The notes below the pieces were generated by a model. That model was not told the DNA's origin. It did not search any database and worked only from the letters and a program-made list of their open reading frames with translations. A program made the translations under genes and the position numbers. From the NCBI GenBank assembly GCA_963750935.1, contig CAVVSR010000019.1:177792-241791 (forward strand): a stretch of 64,000 nucleotides of DNA, given 5' to 3'. Each line of letters begins with the position of its first letter. Within the stretch, counting starts at the first letter, position 1. This stretch comes from JACCXG01 sp963750935. GTDB lineage: Bacteria > Acidobacteriota > Vicinamibacteria > Vicinamibacterales > 2-12-FULL-66-21. Below are positions 25,197 through 32,975 of this stretch, piece by piece.

Positions 25197-25571
25197 ATGC
25201 TACGAGACACAGACGCGGTCGCCACGCTCGCGGTCAAGGACCTCGACGCGGCCGCCAGGTTCTATGAGGAGACGCTTGGCCTCAGTCGAGCCGGCGCCGA
25301 AGACGGCGAGGCCATTGCGTTCGAGAGTGGGGACACCACGATCAACGTATACCGGTCCAGTTTCGCCGGCACGAACAAAGCCACGGCGCTGACCTGGGCG
25401 GTTGACAACGTCGAGGATGTCGTCCGGACGCTCAAGGGTAAGGGCGTCAAGTTCGAGCACTACGATTTGCCGGACACGAGTCGCGAGGGCGACGTGCACG
25501 TCTCCGGCGACATCAGGGTCGCCTGGTTCAAGGATCCGGACGGCAACATCCTGAGCGTGGTGAACCGCTAG
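25197..25571 (+). CDS. VOC (glyoxalase/bleomycin-resistance) family protein
   Basis: 124 aa after a GAGGAGG site. LAVKDLDAAARFYEETLGL opens the first beta-alpha-beta module, and WFKDPDGNILSVVNR closes the second with its conserved acidic metal position. Likely a metal-dependent small-molecule enzyme or a binding protein. It is third in line with the SDR and Rieske genes. Confidence 0.85.
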   Translation: MLRDTDAVATLAVKDLDAAARFYEETLGLSRAGAEDGEAIAFESGDTTINVYRSSFAGTNKATALTWAVDNVEDVVRTLKGKGVKFEHYDLPDTSREGDVHVSGDIRVAWFKDPDGNILSVVNR

Positions 25572-25643
25572 GAGGGTGACACATCACTCTGGAGACGACA
25601 GCGACGGTGCTGCGGCACTGCCCAGAGTCCGGGCGGCGCGCAT
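25572..25643 (-). repeat. Dispersed repeat copy A: relic of a transglycosylase 3' end
   Basis: This 70-bp stretch matches 43936-44007 with about five differences. On the minus strand it reads RAARTLGSAAAPSLSSPE and stop, the same C-terminus as the transglycosylase gene at 43.9 kb. It has no gene body here and lies directly after the VOC stop codon. Confidence 0.85.
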
Positions 25644-25656
25644 GGCGAATGGAAAC

Positions 25657-26109
25657 CTAGAACAGGAGCCTCGCGCCGAAGATGCCGCCGGCCAGCGCTC
25701 CGATCGGAGCGCCGATCAGGAAACCGCGCACACCGGGATCGTCGCAGTCGCAGCGATCGCCTTCGATGTGGGCGCCGAGAAATCCGCCCGCGAAAAACCC
25801 GCCGACGCTGCCGACGATGGCACCGGCAACGATCCGCTTCTTCGATCGTCCGCGCCCTCTCGGTTGGGTGTTGGCGGGTGGCAGTAGCGACTTGTCCGGC
25901 CGCACTCCCAGCAGGGTCGCCGCGCTCGCCCGTTTCACGGGCCGCAGCGTGCGCGCGTCGGGATTGACGTCGAGAGTGACGGCGAGAGGGCTGAAGCCGA
26001 TCGCGACGGCGGTACTATTGCGCTGGGCGACCTGCGCGTAGGCATTGGTGCTGCCAACCGAGACCATGACAGCACACGCGACGGTCGTCAGCAGACGCGA
26101 GCGTTTCAT
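25657..26109 (-). CDS. Secreted glycine-zipper protein, function unknown
   Basis: 150 aa with a signal peptide (LLTTVACAVMVSVGSTNAYA). Near the C-terminus are two glycine-zipper helices, IVAGAIVGSVGGFFAGGFLG and LIGAPIGALAGGIFGARLLF, separated by the acidic DRCDCDDPG. Such segments insert in membranes. Last gene of a four-gene operon; its start overlaps the previous stop by 4 bp. Confidence 0.75.
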   Translation of the reverse strand: MKRSRLLTTVACAVMVSVGSTNAYAQVAQRNSTAVAIGFSPLAVTLDVNPDARTLRPVKRASAATLLGVRPDKSLLPPANTQPRGRGRSKKRIVAGAIVGSVGGFFAGGFLGAHIEGDRCDCDDPGVRGFLIGAPIGALAGGIFGARLLF

Positions 26110-26711
26110 GGCTTGGCTACCTCGTGTAGAAGAAATAGTCGGCCGCGTACAGGTACGAACTCCCTCTTGCCGATGTCGGTCGGCCGGTTACAACCCGTGG
26201 CGGGCGCCGCGCCCCCATCGGTATTCAGGCGCTGGATGAACGTGGTGCGCGACAGCGTGTTGCCTCCTGTTGGCCCGTCCTGCGCTCCAGTCGTCAAGAC
26301 GTCAATCTTGAGCCAGGGAATCGCACCTGCCTTGACGAAGTTGGCATCGTCAGACGACGCGACCAGGCGACCCCACACGGTGCTGGTGTCCCGAGAGTCC
26401 TGCCACGTCACGCGTACGAAGCCGTCCTCGTGCGGGTCGGGGCTGAAGTAGTGGGTCATGAGCTGTTCATCCTGGTCGCCGAACAGCGTCGCCTGCGGCG
26501 TGAACAGCACCCAGCCGACGCGGCCGAGGGAATCGACGGGCTGACACTCGTAGTTCTGTGTGCCCAGGCCGCGACCACGGAGGAACGCCTCGTCTGGCGG
26601 TAGCACCGCAATCTTGTCGGCTACAGGCGGTGACGTGACACCTTGCGCCTGCGCGACCTGCGGTAACGCGAGCGCGAGGGCGATGGCGAGAGTCGTGACG
26701 TAATCCTTCAT
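26106..26711 (-). CDS. DUF3455 family secreted protein
   Basis: 201 aa with signal peptide (LAIALALALPQVAQAQ). DUF3455 features: RGRGLGTQNYECQP, WVLFTPQATLFG, HYFSPDP, TWQDSRDTSTVWGRLVAS and VLTTGAQDGPTGG. The family is common in fungi and soil bacteria and no function is established. It overlaps genes on both sides by 4 bp. Confidence 0.88.
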   Translation of the reverse strand: MKDYVTTLAIALALALPQVAQAQGVTSPPVADKIAVLPPDEAFLRGRGLGTQNYECQPVDSLGRVGWVLFTPQATLFGDQDEQLMTHYFSPDPHEDGFVRVTWQDSRDTSTVWGRLVASSDDANFVKAGAIPWLKIDVLTTGAQDGPTGGNTLSRTTFIQRLNTDGGAAPATGCNRPTDIGKREFVPVRGRLFLLHEVAKP

Positions 26712-27415
26712 TCGGTTCCTTCCTGTATGTGAAGTGGGTGCGAGGCTGCGCTACGGAATGCAGACGCTTTCACCGTGCGTTCCCCTGGCTTCCTGTGCCT
26801 TTCGCGTCCACGCGGTCCGCACCCAACGGCGTCCGCCTCCTGTTCCCGGGCGTCTGTCCTCGGCGACGTGCCGGGCGGCGGGAGCCTGGGGTCCAGCGCC
26901 GTGCGAAGGGCGTCGCGCGCACGCGACAGCCTCGACATCACGGTGCCCATGGGTATGCCGATGACCTCCGACAGTTCCCGGTACGACAGACCCTCGAACT
27001 CGCGCAGCACAAGCAGTTGATGAAAGTGATCCGGCAGGCTGCTGAAGGCTCGCGCTACCGACATGGCATCGACGGTCTGCAGAAGCAGCGTCTCGGGATC
27101 CGGCGGTGTTCGGGTGTCGCTGTGGCGCTCCTCATCGAACAGGTCGGTCGCTGGCTGACAGCCGTGACGGCACCAGTCGTAGCACGTGTGGCGGACGATT
27201 CTGAGGAACCACGCACGACCATCTCCGCCGACAAATGTTCGGAAGTATCGAAGCGCCCGGAGGGACGCCTCCTGCACGACATCTTCCGCATCGTGTTCAT
27301 CCCGCATCAGCCAGCGCGCCAGCCGATGGGCGGCATCGAGATGCGGCACGACGACCGTGTCGAAGCTCTCGTCCATGCCAAGCGCCGCGGCCGGCCGTTG
27401 TGGACCGCTACTCAT
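26708..27415 (-). CDS. ECF RNA polymerase sigma factor
   Basis: 235 aa from the ATG at 27415, which overlaps the epimerase stop by 8 bp; MDESF 13 codons later is an alternative start. Region 2 is ARWLMRDEHDAEDVVQEASL and region 4 FEGLSYRELSEVIGIPMGT followed by VMSRLSRARDALR. The last 60 residues are basic and low in complexity, unlike most ECF factors, so a frameshift near 26870 may have lengthened the end. No anti-sigma gene is adjacent. Confidence 0.85.
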   Translation of the reverse strand: MSSGPQRPAAALGMDESFDTVVVPHLDAAHRLARWLMRDEHDAEDVVQEASLRALRYFRTFVGGDGRAWFLRIVRHTCYDWCRHGCQPATDLFDEERHSDTRTPPDPETLLLQTVDAMSVARAFSSLPDHFHQLLVLREFEGLSYRELSEVIGIPMGTVMSRLSRARDALRTALDPRLPPPGTSPRTDAREQEADAVGCGPRGRERHRKPGERTVKASAFRSAASHPLHIQEGTE

Positions 27416-28349
27416 CGAGCGCTCCGAGGACCTGGCGCAGTCCCTCGCCGATCGTGGGATACAGGAAGCGGAAGCCGATCCCGCGCAGTCGGATGTTCGA
27501 GAACACCGCATTGGCCAGGAGGTGGTCGGCGAGAACCGGACCGGCCACGAATCGGGCGGCCACGGCGGGCACCCGCAGCACACGCAGTGGACGGTTGGCG
27601 AGACGAGCGAACGCTTCCGCGAACTCGTCCAGCCGGATCGGATCGCGGTTCACGAGGAAGTACCGGCCGCCGGGTTCACCGCGCTCGGCGAGATGGACCA
27701 GCGCGCGGGCACAGTCCTCGACGTGAATGGGCGACATCCACGGTCCCGTCTTCCCGAACAGCAGCACGCGGCGGCCGGAGAGGACCGGCTCGATGATGCG
27801 TTCGCGGAACCATCCGCCGTTGCCGTAGACCCAGCCGGGGAACGCGGCGACGATCGGCTGCCCGGCGACGATGTAACCGTCGACACGCTCGAGCGCGGGT
27901 GCGAGGCAGCGGCCCCAGGCGGAGGGCTGCGGCGGCGCGTCTTCCGTAATGGGACGCGGGCCCGTCGCGCCGTAACAACTCGTATCCGCGACGTAGACGA
28001 TGCGCCGCGTCGCGCCTGCAGCGACGGCGTCGAGCAGGTGCGCATCCATGAGGACCCGCGCGCGCTTGATAGACGCGGCTCGCCGCCGGGTCACGCGCGG
28101 CCCATCCACGGCGTGGGGCGGAAGGTGAAAGACCCAGTCCGCGGCAGCCTCGTCCTGCCACGGACCGGGCTCGAGCATGCTGCCCATGACGGGGATCCCT
28201 CCGGCGCGACGCACACGCTCGGCCGCCTCCAGGGAATCCGTCAGACCAAATACTCGATGGCCGCGGGCGACCAGAAACTTGACCAGCTCGACGCCGATGA
28301 ATCCGGCGGCTTCAGTCACAAAGGCGGTGGCCCCCGTGTCGGTTGCCAT
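27408..28349 (-). CDS. NAD(P)-dependent epimerase/dehydratase-like (extended SDR) protein
   Basis: 313 aa from MATDTGATAFV. Rossmann-type N-terminus, YVADTSCYGATG near the catalytic Ser/Tyr region, and FPGWVYGNGGWFRERI. The nucleotide loop reads TEAAGFIG rather than the usual TGATGFIG, so its first glycine is replaced by Glu. Binding may be weakened or altered. First gene of the operon with the ECF sigma factor. Confidence 0.78.
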   Translation of the reverse strand: MATDTGATAFVTEAAGFIGVELVKFLVARGHRVFGLTDSLEAAERVRRAGGIPVMGSMLEPGPWQDEAAADWVFHLPPHAVDGPRVTRRRAASIKRARVLMDAHLLDAVAAGATRRIVYVADTSCYGATGPRPITEDAPPQPSAWGRCLAPALERVDGYIVAGQPIVAAFPGWVYGNGGWFRERIIEPVLSGRRVLLFGKTGPWMSPIHVEDCARALVHLAERGEPGGRYFLVNRDPIRLDEFAEAFARLANRPLRVLRVPAVAARFVAGPVLADHLLANAVFSNIRLRGIGFRFLYPTIGEGLRQVLGALDE

Positions 28350-28382
28350 GAGGCCAGTGTGCTGTCCGCCGGACGCGGCGCC

Positions 28383-28426
28383 CACCGACAACACCCACAC
28401 AGAACCCGTACGGCGCCCGTACGCGC
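28383..28426 (+). promoter_or_regulatory. Four 7-bp direct repeats at 11-bp spacing upstream of regulator 1
   Basis: Units begin at 28383, 28394, 28405 and 28416: CACCGAC, CCCACAC, CCCGTAC and CCCGTAC, each followed by 4 variable bases. The last unit ends 8 bp before a TATAAG box. This geometry (heptamers in 11-bp phase, 8 bp from the -10) is that known for SARP/AfsR-type activators. The bound protein is inferred. Confidence 0.7.
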
Positions 28427-28430
28427 GGGG

Positions 28431-28436
28431 TATAAG
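28431..28436 (+). promoter_or_regulatory. Likely -10 element of regulator 1
   Basis: TATAAG lies 12 bp before the regulator start codon. The aligned promoter of the paralogue has GGTAAG at the same distance, so this short leader is shared by both genes. Confidence 0.5.
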
Positions 28437-28447
28437 ATCACGGGGTC

Positions 28448-30803
28448 ATGAAACCGGGGCCTCCCGGGCCATTCGGCGCGCAGCTGAAAGCATTTCGCGA
28501 GGCTGCGGGCTACACCCAGGAGGAGCTCGCGACGATCGCGGGGCTCTCCGTTCATGGCGTGAGTGCGCTGGAGCGCGGGCAACGACGGCGGCCTCACGTC
28601 GAGACCGTGCGCGCGCTGGCCGCTGCACTCGACTTGACCGGTGCCGCCCGCGACGCCTTTGTGGTGAGCGCGCGGGCAGCCGCGGGCGACGCAGCCGCGG
28701 ATGAACTCATCGGCGTGTCACTGTCCCTTCCTCCAACCGTCGTGATCGGCCGCGAGACTGACCTGCAGACGCTGCGGCAGTGGCTCACTGATCCCGCCAT
28801 CCGCTTGATTACGCTCACCGGGCCAGGCGGCGTCGGGAAGACACGGCTGGCGGTGGAGATCGCGCGCGCCAGCACCGAAGAGGGGCGCGCGTGGTGTTCG
28901 TGCCGTTGGCAGCTGTTCGGAATCCCGCATTCGTGGCCTCGGCAATCGCGGCGGCCCTCGGACTGTCGGACGTCGCCGCCCGTGACTTGCCGAGACGCGC
29001 CCGCATCGCCTGCGGCGATCAGGCCACGCTGCTGGTGGTCGACAATTTCGAGCAGGTCCTGGACGCCGCGCCCCTGATCGCGGATCTCCTGACCTCGGTG
29101 TCGCCGCTCCAGGTGCTGGTCACGAGCCGCGCCCCGCTTCGTCTGCGAGGGGAGCGCGAGTACGCGGTCGGCCCTCTCGCACTCGACGTGGAATCGGACG
29201 CGATGTCGCCCGCGGATCTCGCCCGCTCACCAGCGGTGCGGCTGCTGATCGAGCGCGTTCGAGACGTCCGCCCTGACTTTCGTCTCACGTCCGCGAACGG
29301 CCCGGCCGTCGCAGCGATTTGTCGACGGCTCGATGCCCTGCCGCTCGCGCTCGAACTCGTGGCGCCGTGGATGAAGCTGCTGACGGCCCAGGATCTGCTC
29401 CGCCGCCTGGAGGACAACATCCTGCCCGCCACTGCCGCTCCACGTGACGTCCCCGAGCGGCAGCAGACCATGAATGCGACCGTGGCATGGAGCTATCAGC
29501 TCCTGGATCCAGAAGAGCAACGCGCGTTCCGGCGCCTCGGCGCATGCCCGGGACTTTTTTCAATAGAGGCAGGTGCGACGGTCCTCGCCGGTGAAGGCTC
29601 TTCGCCCAGGCCCGCCGACGCGCTCCAGGCGGTCGCCGGCTTGATTGACAAGAGCCTCCTGCTGCGCATGGAAGCCCCGGGCGCGACCCGCCCGCTCTAC
29701 CAGATGCTCGAAACTGTTCGCGCCTACGCGGTGCTCGAGCTCACCGCGGCGGGCGAACGCGACGATGCGCTCGAAGGGCTGGCGCGCTATTGCGCGGGTG
29801 AAGCCGCTCTGGCCGAGGAGGGGCTGGTCGCACCTGCGCAGGTCGAGTGGCTGAATCGCGTGGGTGAAGACCTCGAGAGCTACCGCGGCGCCCTCGCGTG
29901 GCTCATCGAGCACGGCCGCCCGATCGACGCGGCCGGCATCGCATCGGGGTTGATGATCTTCTGGACGGTCCGCGGGCATGCGGCAGAAGGGCTCTGGTGG
30001 CACGAGCAGATTCTGGAGCTGCCATCTGTTCCGGCCGCTGCCGAATCCAGACTCCTCAATGCAGCTGGTTTGATGTGCTTCACACAAGGAGACCTCGGGC
30101 GTGCACGCAACGCACTCGGACGGGCAGTCGCGCTCGGACGGAGCGTCGGCGACGACGGTGTGGTGGCCCAGGCTGAAAACGTGTTGGGACACGTTGAGTT
30201 CGGTGCCGGCGACATGAATGCAGCCCGCGACCAGTTCACACGCAGCCGTGACGCGTTTCAGGCGCTGTCGATGCTCTGGGGTGTTGGTAACGCACTGACC
30301 GGGCTGGCGGCGGTAGCCCTGGCGACTGGCGACGCCGCCCGGGCGGAGCGCCTGATCGAGGAGGCCATATCGGCGCTTCAGCACGGCGCGCCGTTGTTCG
30401 TGTCTTTGGCGCTGTATGTTCGTGCCATCCTCGCAGTGCGGCGTGGAAACGCCGATGAGGCGATCGCGGTGGTGCGTGAAAGCCTCACACATATTCGCGA
30501 ACTCCATGACAAGTTCGCGTTCGTCTACGCTCTGGGTCCTCTCGCCGCCGCAGCGGCACTCAAAGGCGACGACATGTGGGCGGCGCGGATTCTTGGCGCT
30601 CGAGATGCGGTCACCGAACGCACGGGGGTCACGGTTGTCGACAAGTCGTTGGACAATCTCAAGAACTGGCCGAACACGAGGTGCGTGCCCGCCTTGGCCA
30701 GGATCGCTGGGCCCGGGCGTACGCAGCGGGACGCGGGAGTTCCATCGAAGCGCTGCTAAAGGACATGCGATGGCGACGAGGCGACGAACCGGTGAAGTCC
30801 TGA
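28448..30803 (+). CDS. XRE-HTH / NB-ARC ATPase / TPR transcriptional regulator 1 (two frameshifts)
   Basis: About 785 aa after correction. Residues 9-63 are an XRE helix-turn-helix (AGYTQEELATIAGLSVHGVS). The NB-ARC-type ATPase has P-loop GPGGVGKT (125-132) and Walker B LLVVDNFEQ, then LVTSRAPL. TPR-like helices fill the C-terminal half. This is the STAND signalling-ATPase plan, as in AfsR-like regulators but with an XRE reader. One G is missing in the GGGG run at 28882-28885 and one near 30664; restored, the end reads LKELAEHEVRARLGQDRW and on to 30803. A paralogue lies at 32976. Confidence 0.88.
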
Positions 30804-31306
30804 TTACGCCTTCTTCGAGGCCGCCGCCTCGACCACCGCCCGCACGAGCGCTGCGACCTGAGACTCCAATCCCGGCCCCTTTGCAATCGGCTCCCCGCCC
30901 ACGATTGTCGCGCGCAAGGCCGACAGCGTAACGTGGAGAGCCTGCAACCTAGGCCGCCGGCGCTCGGGTCCGGACAAGCCCGCCGTAATGGCGACGACTT
31001 TCTGTTCGAGCTTGCCGAGCCGATCACCCAGTCGATGCCGTTCTTCAGGACACCCGGCAGACTGAAAACTTGTACTCGGGAGAGGCGATAAGGACGGCAT
31101 CGCTCGCGGCCAGCGCCAGCCTCCAACGGGTTACGCTCTCGGGCACTCCCCTCCGCCTCGATATCGGGATTGAAATGCGGCAGGTGCCGGAGCGCATCAC
31201 AGAGGACAAGTTCCACTCCGGGCGGCATCGATGCGGCGACGGTCTCCAGGAGCGCCAGATTTCCGGATTTGATGTGCAGGCTGCCGCAGATGGCGAGAAT
31301 TTTCAT
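30804..31306 (-). CDS. NADPH-dependent FMN reductase family protein (three frameshifts)
   Basis: The start is MKILAICGSLHIKSGNLALL, a flavodoxin-like FMN-binding loop. Frame changes near 31149, 31068 and 31018 are needed to read SDAVLIASPEYKFS, then LPGVLKNGIDWVIGS, then KLEQKVVAIT and the end VEAAASKKA. These are the expected family motifs in order (SPEYxxSLPGxLKNxxDW), about 167 aa. It begins one base after the stop of the GlutR-like gene. Three breaks in 500 bp leave open a real pseudogene. Confidence 0.7.
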
Positions 31307-31307
31307 G

Positions 31308-31594
31308 TCACAGACCCTCGAGCGGCGCGCGCTCGACCGCATCGTCGGCCGCGAGCCGGAACAATCGATTCAGCGCGTCGACATCCCGGACCCTGATCGT
31401 TCCATCGCTGACCGACTTGAGCTGTTCGGTCGGCGTCAGCAGCAGCTCCTCCACGATGAGCCGCGTAATCTCGTCGAGGCGAGTTCGCGCCTCCGGCGAT
31501 AGCGCCGAGAGCTTCCGCTCGAGCCTGGTCAGTTCCGCCCGGCGAATAGCCTCGAAATGCTGACGCAGCGCGACAAGCGTGGGGATGATGTCAT
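31308..31594 (-). CDS. Free-standing glutamyl-tRNA reductase dimerisation domain
   Basis: About 95 aa. The text IIPTLVALRQHFEAIRRAEL, RLERKLSALSPEARTRLDEI, TRLIVEELLLTPTEQLK and VDALNRLFRL follows the C-terminal dimerisation domain of HemA closely. The catalytic and NADPH domains are absent; upstream DNA encodes the cytochrome in another frame. An ATG at 31594, in frame if one G is restored just after it, would give MDIIPTLVAL. It sits between the cytochrome and the FMN reductase gene, only 1 bp from the latter. Role unknown; it might bind or modulate HemA. Confidence 0.65.
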
Positions 31595-31599
31595 GGGCT

Positions 31600-32372
31600 T
31601 CAGAAGGCCAATGCGTAGCGGGAACCGTGCACTGACGTCCGCAGCCAGCCGATGTAGGCCTCGAGCGCCCGCAACTCCTCCTCCGTGATTCGGCCGCGGA
31701 AGGCCGGCATCCGAATCGCCTGGCGATCGAGGAAGAAGCGCGCCAGCGGGTTCGACTGGAGCCGTTGCGGACGCCCAGCGAGAATCCACTCACTCAGCTC
31801 GCGCTCGTCCACGACGAGCTCCGTGAAATCGCGCCCGTCCCACGGCGGAATGTAGCCCTTCAGGCTTCCCGGATTGCTGCCCGCGCCGCGCCCGCCCGGG
31901 CCGTGGCACCCAAAGCAGCCGAGCCGCTCCGCGACCACTGTCCGTTCCGGGCCGCCGGATCCTCAGGGACTTCGGCGCCGGCCAACGCGCGCACGTAGGC
32001 CACGAGGTCATCGACCTGGGCGTCGGACAGGCGCTCGCGCCAGCCCGGCATCCGTATCGCCGCGGCCTCGAGGGCCGCTCGTCCTTCCGGATCCTGCCGC
32101 ACGCGCAGCGGCATGCCATCGAGGATCCACTCCCGCAGCGTTACCGGGTCGAGGTCATCGAGATCCGCGAAGCCGCGTGGGAGCGGCGGAGACACACCGG
32201 GCCCTCCGTGGCAGTTTAGACAGCCCTGCGCCAGGGCCAGATCGGCGCCGCGCTGGACGGGGCCGACGTTGGCCGAGCGCCACCAGAACACGGTTGCGAC
32301 AGCGGCAACCGCGACGACGCAGAGACCCGTCGCGAGGAGGCGCAGGGAGAACTTCAAAAAACTCCCCATCAT
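31600..32372 (-). CDS. Membrane-anchored diheme cytochrome c (one frameshift)
   Basis: About 257 aa. An N-terminal helix (LLATGLCVVAVAAVATVFWW) anchors two cytochrome c domains with CLNCH and CFGCH haem sites. Both domains share AIRMPGW or AIRMPAF, which supply the distal methionine. A frame change near 31938 separates the two domains. The start ATG overlaps the restored stop of the CuA gene. It likely passes electrons in the periplasm together with that CuA protein. Confidence 0.82.
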
Positions 32373-32751
32373 TTTTCCTCGCCACGACGACCAGTCTGCC
32401 CTTCATCCGGGCATGGCCAGTGCCGCAGTATTCGGCGCAGGTAAAGTCGAAGCTACCCGCCCGGTCGGCCACGAACTCCACGGTGATGGCCTCGCCCGCC
32501 CGCGGGATCAGGGCTTTCACCCGGAACGCTTTGATCGCGAAGGCGTGATCACGGTCAATGGAGTGGAGGCGGAGCCGCACGCGGTCCCCTTCCGCAACCG
32601 TAATGGTCGCGGGGTCGAACTGAAACCGGGACGCGGTGACTTCGATGTTCTTGACGTCCTCGACGTCGCCCTTCACTTGTCGCGCCGACATGCCGGCCGC
32701 CGTTGCGCACAGCGCCAGCAGAAGCATGATCACGTTTCTCTTCACTGGCAT
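32369..32751 (-). CDS. Secreted CuA-type cupredoxin (cytochrome oxidase subunit II-like)
   Basis: About 127 aa. The ATG at 32751 starts a signal peptide (VIMLLLALCATAAGMSA). The cupredoxin domain has a first ligand His69 and the CuA loop CAEYCGTGHARM (Cys105, Cys109, His113, Met116). As written, the frame runs past ARK into the cytochrome gene. One more A in the TTTTT run at 32372-32376 gives ARKK and a TGA that overlaps the cytochrome ATG. No subunit I gene is in the window, so its oxidase or reductase partner is elsewhere. Confidence 0.82.
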
Positions 32752-32975
32752 CGCTCCACCTGTTTTGGCCTTTGGAAATATATTGCTCATTCGAGTCCCC
32801 ACATGGTTTGACGCCTTTCTAATCTCCGCGCATAGTCGCAATATTCCACTAAATGAAGGGTGTTTGTGTAGGAATGAAGGCGTTCTGTTCATCGCCGCGC
32901 ATCGCGGTGACATCACGTCCACACTCTCGAAAATAGCCGCCGCCAGCTCGGTCGCAGCGGTAAGATCGCCGGGTT

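Noticed and set aside
32880..32975. A third 11-bp heptamer array before regulator 2
   Set aside because: The leader aligns with that of regulator 1, but at the expected positions (32933 and 32944) the bases are not CCCGTAC-like.
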